A DNA stretch of 8,937 bases, taken from positions 1 through 8,937 of the forward strand of contig CAJXVF010000061.1 of the NCBI GenBank assembly GCA_913060845.1. The letters run 5' to 3'. Made by a program: the position numbers and the translations under genes. Shown here piece after piece: positions 5,956-8,937 of the stretch. Position 1 is the stretch's first letter; each line of letters begins with the position of its first letter. Below the pieces are notes generated by a model. That model searched no databases. It saw only the letters and a program-made list of their open reading frames with translations, and had not been told where the DNA came from. This DNA comes from an uncultured Alphaproteobacteria bacterium. Its GTDB lineage: Bacteria; Pseudomonadota; Alphaproteobacteria; Bin95.

Positions 5956-6819
5956 ATGCCTCGACGCGCTTTCATTTTCGGCCTCGGATTTACAGGTAAG
6001 CGATTTGCTGACGCCCTCCAGGCCAAGGGCTTCCAGGTCAGTGGAACAACCCGAAGCGGCGAGGCGGTTAATGACATTGAAAAGTTTGCCTATGGACCGG
6101 ACGCAGCGACGTTAAGTGATGTGGCGCCGCTTGATGACGCGACGCATGTGCTTTTGTCCGTGCCGCCCGGTGCCGATGGCGACCCAGTGCTTCATGACTT
6201 CGGCGAAAGGCTAGCGGCAAATAAGAATCTGGAATGGGTTGGTTACCTCGGCACTACGGGGGTTTATGGCGACCGTGATGGGGGCGAGGTGGACGAGACA
6301 TCGGCGCTAAACCCAAGCGGGGAACGTGGCGCTAGGCGCGTTGCGGCAGAGGCAGGATGGCTGAAGCTATATCAAGACCACGGCTTACCACTGCACATTT
6401 TCCGTCTGGCGGGCATCTATGGGCCAGGCCGTAACGCGCTGGCTCAAGCGAAGGCCGGAACCGCAAGGCGTTTGATCAAGCCGGGACATAAGTTCAGCCG
6501 CATTAATGTGGACGACATTGTGAAGGTGCTGCTGGCCTCGATGGAAAAGCCAAACCCCGGCACTGCATATAATGTGTGTGATGACTGTCCCTCTGAATCC
6601 GCCGAGGTAGCACTCTATGCGGCAGAACTCTTGGCGCTTGAGCCGCCACCCGCCATCCAGTTCGCAGATGCCGAACTTTCCCCAATGGCGCTGAGCTTTT
6701 ATCGGGATAATAAAACCGTCAGCAACGCGCGGATTAAGCAGGAGCTTGGAGTTAAGCTCCGCTACCCCTCATACCGCGAAGGGCTCCGCGCATTGCTGAT
6801 AGACTATTCTGCCGGTTGA
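5956..6819 (+). CDS. Atypical extended SDR / NAD-dependent epimerase-like protein (YeeZ-like)
   Basis: Rossmann-fold protein of 287 aa in the short-chain dehydrogenase/reductase superfamily, atypical group resembling E. coli YeeZ; substrate unknown. AFIFGLGFTGKRF (5-17) holds the nucleotide-binding GxGxxG (G9, G11, G14). TTRS (31-34) follows the second strand, LLSVPPGADGDPVL (66-79) the fourth, and YLGTTGVYGDRDGGEVDE (97-114) carries the active-site strand with Thr100/101. Where extended SDRs have YxxxK, this protein reads R124-GAR-R128 within SGERGARRVAAE, so the catalytic Tyr and Lys are both absent. RLAGIYGPGRNA (150-161) and the SRINVDDIV (181-189) substrate-side motif are intact. The start has AGGA (5943-5946) 9 nt upstream. 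It is divergent from the DUF898 gene, and its 3' end overlaps the convergent MFS gene by 16 bp. It may bind NAD(P) or NADP-linked ligands without classic SDR catalysis. Confidence 0.82.
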   Translation: MPRRAFIFGLGFTGKRFADALQAKGFQVSGTTRSGEAVNDIEKFAYGPDAATLSDVAPLDDATHVLLSVPPGADGDPVLHDFGERLAANKNLEWVGYLGTTGVYGDRDGGEVDETSALNPSGERGARRVAAEAGWLKLYQDHGLPLHIFRLAGIYGPGRNALAQAKAGTARRLIKPGHKFSRINVDDIVKVLLASMEKPNPGTAYNVCDDCPSESAEVALYAAELLALEPPPAIQFADAELSPMALSFYRDNKTVSNARIKQELGVKLRYPSYREGLRALLIDYSAG

Positions 6820-8021
6820 GGCGCTGGGACCATATTCTGCTCACCGGCCGCTTGCCTCGGTAGGATCAGCGCCGCTGAGACAATGAGGCAAGCCGCAGCT
6901 GCTAAGATCAGCAGGATTGTCTGGAAGCCATCAGAATCCGTTGGCGAGCGATCCAAAACGTAGGATGCAAACGGCAGGACCGACGCGCCAATGGTCAGGT
7001 TCAGCATGAACTTGATCGAGAGCACTTTTGCGCGCCATTTATCCGGCACATAGCGCGATAAAACGGCGTCCGTAATCGGAATTTGGCCGAAAACAGCCGC
7101 CATCGCTAGGAACGCGACTAGGAACAACGTCCAGTCAGCCTGATAGGCCATGATAAAGATGATAACTGGCTGCATGGCCGCAATCGTTACCAACACAGGC
7201 TTGATTGGTCGGTTGTCGATGATCTTGCCGACAGCGATCTGCGCGAATGCTGCCGTTGCATATACGGCACCAGCCAGCAGGCCGGTCATAGCAACGTCTG
7301 TTGAAATCCCATTCAGCTTGACCTCAAACAGGCGCGGCATAAGGAAAATTAGCGCACCGAAAACGAAGCCGCCGCCCATGGTCACAAGACCAAGGCTGAT
7401 GAGGGCGCGCTTCCATCCAGGTGCCATGCCGACCATGGCCTTCTCACGCGCACTGGCAGGCGGTGGGACAGCTTTGCCAGACCGCACGAAGTACCAGAAT
7501 GCCAACCCGATCCCAATGGAGAGAATGCCCGGTAAGATAAACGCGAGCCGCCAATCATAAGAGGCCAAGATAAAACCGGTGATCAGAGGAGCGGCTGCAA
7601 CGCCCATATTGCCCCATACGCCGTTGACGCCCAGCCGCCAACCGACCCGGCCACCGCCCTGGATCACCATAGTGATGCCGACGGGGTGGTAGATTGAGGC
7701 GAAAATGCCGATCAGTGCCAAGCCAATGCCCAGCTGTAGCGGGGTATCAGCGAAACTGGCCAGGATTGAGGCCACGCCAATACCGATAAAGAAGATAACA
7801 ATAAGCGGATTGCGGCCCCACTTGTCTGCGGCTTGAGCGGACAGAGGTGCTGCCGCGCCGAACAACAGAGCAGCCGGCGTGCCATAGATGATCATGTCAT
7901 CATAACCCAGGCCCCAAGCCTTGCCTGCATCGTAGGCAGCTTTGGCGAAGATCAGCATGAACAGATGATCGATGAAGTGGCCAAGATTCAGGAATAGAAA
8001 GCGGAGGCGTTGCGCGCTCAT
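6804..8021 (-). CDS. MFS transporter
   Basis: Inner-membrane secondary transporter of the Major Facilitator Superfamily, 405 aa, the usual length for 12 membrane helices. The first helix has NLGHFIDHLFMLIF (12-25). The loop between helices 2 and 3 has motif A as AADKWGRNPL (64-73; D66, G69, R70). SIYHPVGITMV (109-119) and GVWGNMGVAAAPLITG (134-149) fall in helices 4 and 5. A cytoplasmic loop at about 180-205 (PPPASAREK) separates the two six-helix halves, and the C-terminal tail is short and Pro/Gln-rich. The 'HxxxD' in helix 1 and 'YHP' resemble the fosmidomycin-resistance (Fsr) branch, but that is too little to name a substrate. The ATG has GGAG about 9 nt upstream on its strand. It is divergent from the PLP enzyme gene across 82 bp; a shared substrate or regulator is possible but unproven. 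Confidence 0.9.
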   Translation of the reverse strand: MSAQRLRFLFLNLGHFIDHLFMLIFAKAAYDAGKAWGLGYDDMIIYGTPAALLFGAAAPLSAQAADKWGRNPLIVIFFIGIGVASILASFADTPLQLGIGLALIGIFASIYHPVGITMVIQGGGRVGWRLGVNGVWGNMGVAAAPLITGFILASYDWRLAFILPGILSIGIGLAFWYFVRSGKAVPPPASAREKAMVGMAPGWKRALISLGLVTMGGGFVFGALIFLMPRLFEVKLNGISTDVAMTGLLAGAVYATAAFAQIAVGKIIDNRPIKPVLVTIAAMQPVIIFIMAYQADWTLFLVAFLAMAAVFGQIPITDAVLSRYVPDKWRAKVLSIKFMLNLTIGASVLPFASYVLDRSPTDSDGFQTILLILAAAACLIVSAALILPRQAAGEQNMVPAPQPAE

Positions 8022-8040
8022 GAAAGGTAGCTCCGTAAAG

Positions 8041-8066
8041 CCGCTTGCGGAGAATGCGGCAAGCGG
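8041..8066. promoter_or_regulatory. Perfect 8-bp inverted repeat between divergent genes (candidate operator)
   Basis: CCGCTTGC (8041-8048) and GCAAGCGG (8059-8066) form a perfect inverted repeat around a 10-nt centre, between the starts of the MFS gene (8021) and the PLP gene (8104). It is close enough to both starts (20 and 37 nt away) to act as an operator or as a leader hairpin. There is no T-run on either side, so it is not an intrinsic terminator. A second, smaller palindrome, TTTCA-AGC-TGAAA, follows at 8071-8083. No known regulator consensus was recognised. Confidence 0.45.
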
Positions 8067-8103
8067 TCAATTTCAAGCTGAAACCTAAGCTAGGAATATC
8101 AGC

Positions 8104-8937
8104 ATGTCGAACGAGTGGTCGCCGGATACGCTTATCGCCCAAGCCATGGGTGAAATTGAGCCTGTTTATAAAGGCGTCGTCCCGCCCATCCATCCTTCAA
8201 CGACATATATTCGTGATCCAGATAACTCCTATCCGACAGGCGTTGCATACAGCCGGGACGATAACCCGACGACGCGGGCACCGGAGCGGTTGCTGGCAGC
8301 GCTAGAGAAGGGCGAGGAGGCATTGCTGTTCGCGTCTGGCATGGCATCTGCTGTCGCCGTGTTCGAGACTTTGCCGATTGGCGCCCATGTGGTTGCGCAG
8401 AACGTAATGTATTGGGGGCTGCGAGAATGGCTCCGGTCAAAAGATGAAGCGGGCCGACTGTCCGTTACCTTCGCGGCGTTGGAAGAACCGGGTGCAGCGG
8501 AAGCAGCTGTGCGGGCCGGTGAGACCAAACTGGTATGGGCCGAGTCGCCTTCAAACCCGCTATGGCGCGTTATCGATATCCAAGCCGTCGCTGATGTTGC
8601 GCATGGGGCAGGGGCCGTGTTCGCCGTTGATTCTACGGCTGCAACGCCAATCCTGACGCGACCGCTGACATTGGGTGCTAATATCGTCATGCATTCTGCG
8701 ACCAAGTATTTGAACGGACATTCGGATGTCATCGCAGGTGCCTTAGCCTTCAAGGATAAAGGCCCGCTTTGGCAACTGCTAAAAACGTATCGCCATGATA
8801 CGGGCGCCGTGCTGGCACCTTTCGAGGCATGGCTGCTGCTCCGAGGCATGCGGACATTGCACATCCGGGTGCGGGCTGCATCATCCGGCGCTTTAACACT
8901 TGCCCGTCAGCTGCAAAGCCATCCAATGATTGAGCAA
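8104..8937 (+). CDS. Cys/Met-metabolism PLP-dependent enzyme (cystathionine synthase/lyase type), 3' truncated
   Basis: Runs off the right edge; 278 codons are visible, most of the catalytic domain of a roughly 380-400 aa family. It is a fold-type I PLP enzyme of trans-sulfuration. Motifs in order are: VVPPIHPSTTY (25-35), YSRDDNPT (49-56; Tyr and Arg bind the phosphate of the neighbouring subunit's PLP), LFASGMASA (SGM phosphate loop), AESPSNP, AVDSTAATP with D176 against the PLP ring nitrogen, and HSATKYLNGHSDVIAG with K201 as the Schiff-base lysine. The usual YGGT-type substrate tyrosine loop reads MYWGLREWL. The specific reaction (cystathionine gamma-synthase, beta-lyase, gamma-lyase or O-acyl-homoserine sulfhydrylase) cannot be fixed without the C-terminus. 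The start has AGGA (8092-8095) 8 nt upstream. It is divergent from the MFS gene. Confidence 0.92.
   Translation, partial: MSNEWSPDTLIAQAMGEIEPVYKGVVPPIHPSTTYIRDPDNSYPTGVAYSRDDNPTTRAPERLLAALEKGEEALLFASGMASAVAVFETLPIGAHVVAQNVMYWGLREWLRSKDEAGRLSVTFAALEEPGAAEAAVRAGETKLVWAESPSNPLWRVIDIQAVADVAHGAGAVFAVDSTAATPILTRPLTLGANIVMHSATKYLNGHSDVIAGALAFKDKGPLWQLLKTYRHDTGAVLAPFEAWLLLRGMRTLHIRVRAASSGALTLARQLQSHPMIEQ

Noticed and set aside
6804..8021. Naming the MFS protein a fosmidomycin-resistance exporter
   Set aside because: Only two short motifs resemble Fsr; MFS substrate cannot be assigned from that.
8229..8864. 211-codon open frame on the minus strand
   Set aside because: Antisense to the PLP enzyme, whose catalytic motifs are all intact; Ser/Ala-rich shadow.
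1..8937. CRISPR arrays, IS elements, tRNA/rRNA genes, att sites, intrinsic terminators
   Set aside because: No repeat-spacer pattern, transposase motif, terminal repeats, cloverleaf or GC-stem-plus-T-run was found while reading both strands.

Overview
The window reads as ordinary chromosome from an alphaproteobacterium with moderately high GC. The case rests on four things: a small heat-shock gene followed directly by a DUF1150 gene (a pairing I know from that class), a heat-shock promoter with a ROSE-type RNA thermometer, a pyruvate kinase of the Lys-type ('QGPKLR') common there, and dense, short-spaced, AGGA-led genes. I see no insertion sequences, phage genes, tRNA/rRNA genes or CRISPR arrays. 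Two genes are cut by the window edges.

Layout. (1) 1-192, minus strand: N-terminal 64 codons of an M20-type metallopeptidase. (2) 193-412: intergenic, with a strong sigma-32-like promoter (286-314) and a roughly 90-nt leader ending in a ROSE-like hairpin that overlaps the Shine-Dalgarno of the next gene. (3) 413-1087, plus: Hsp20 chaperone and a DUF1150 protein. (4) 1155-4779, plus: glycerate 2-kinase, pyruvate kinase and a NUDT19-like Nudix hydrolase, with gaps of 1 and 18 nt, so probably one operon. Glycerate kinase makes 2-phosphoglycerate. Enolase, not in this window, turns it into PEP, and pyruvate kinase turns PEP into pyruvate and ATP. The Nudix enzyme may trim CoA-type nucleotides. 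(5) 5912-4776, minus: a DUF898 (YjgN-like) membrane protein that overlaps the Nudix gene tail to tail by 4 bp. (6) 5956-6819, plus: an atypical extended SDR protein, divergent from the DUF898 gene across only 43 bp. (7) 8021-6804, minus: an MFS transporter that overlaps the SDR gene tail to tail by 16 bp. (8) 8104-8937, plus and truncated: a Cys/Met-metabolism PLP enzyme, divergent from the transporter across 82 bp that hold a perfect 8+8 inverted repeat.

The most notable item is two-layer heat control upstream of hsp20: a sigma-32 promoter plus an RNA thermometer candidate with the UYGCU motif spaced from the SD as in known ROSE elements. This is a known type of device at what may be an undescribed locus. 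I do not see a convincing wholly new system. Other points worth a look are the predicted K+-independent pyruvate kinase, the Nudix gene inside a lower-glycolysis operon, the SDR protein lacking the catalytic Tyr/Lys, a possible leaderless glycerate kinase mRNA, and the palindrome between the transporter and the PLP enzyme. No intrinsic terminator was recognised anywhere; the two convergent gene pairs overlap and leave no room for one.
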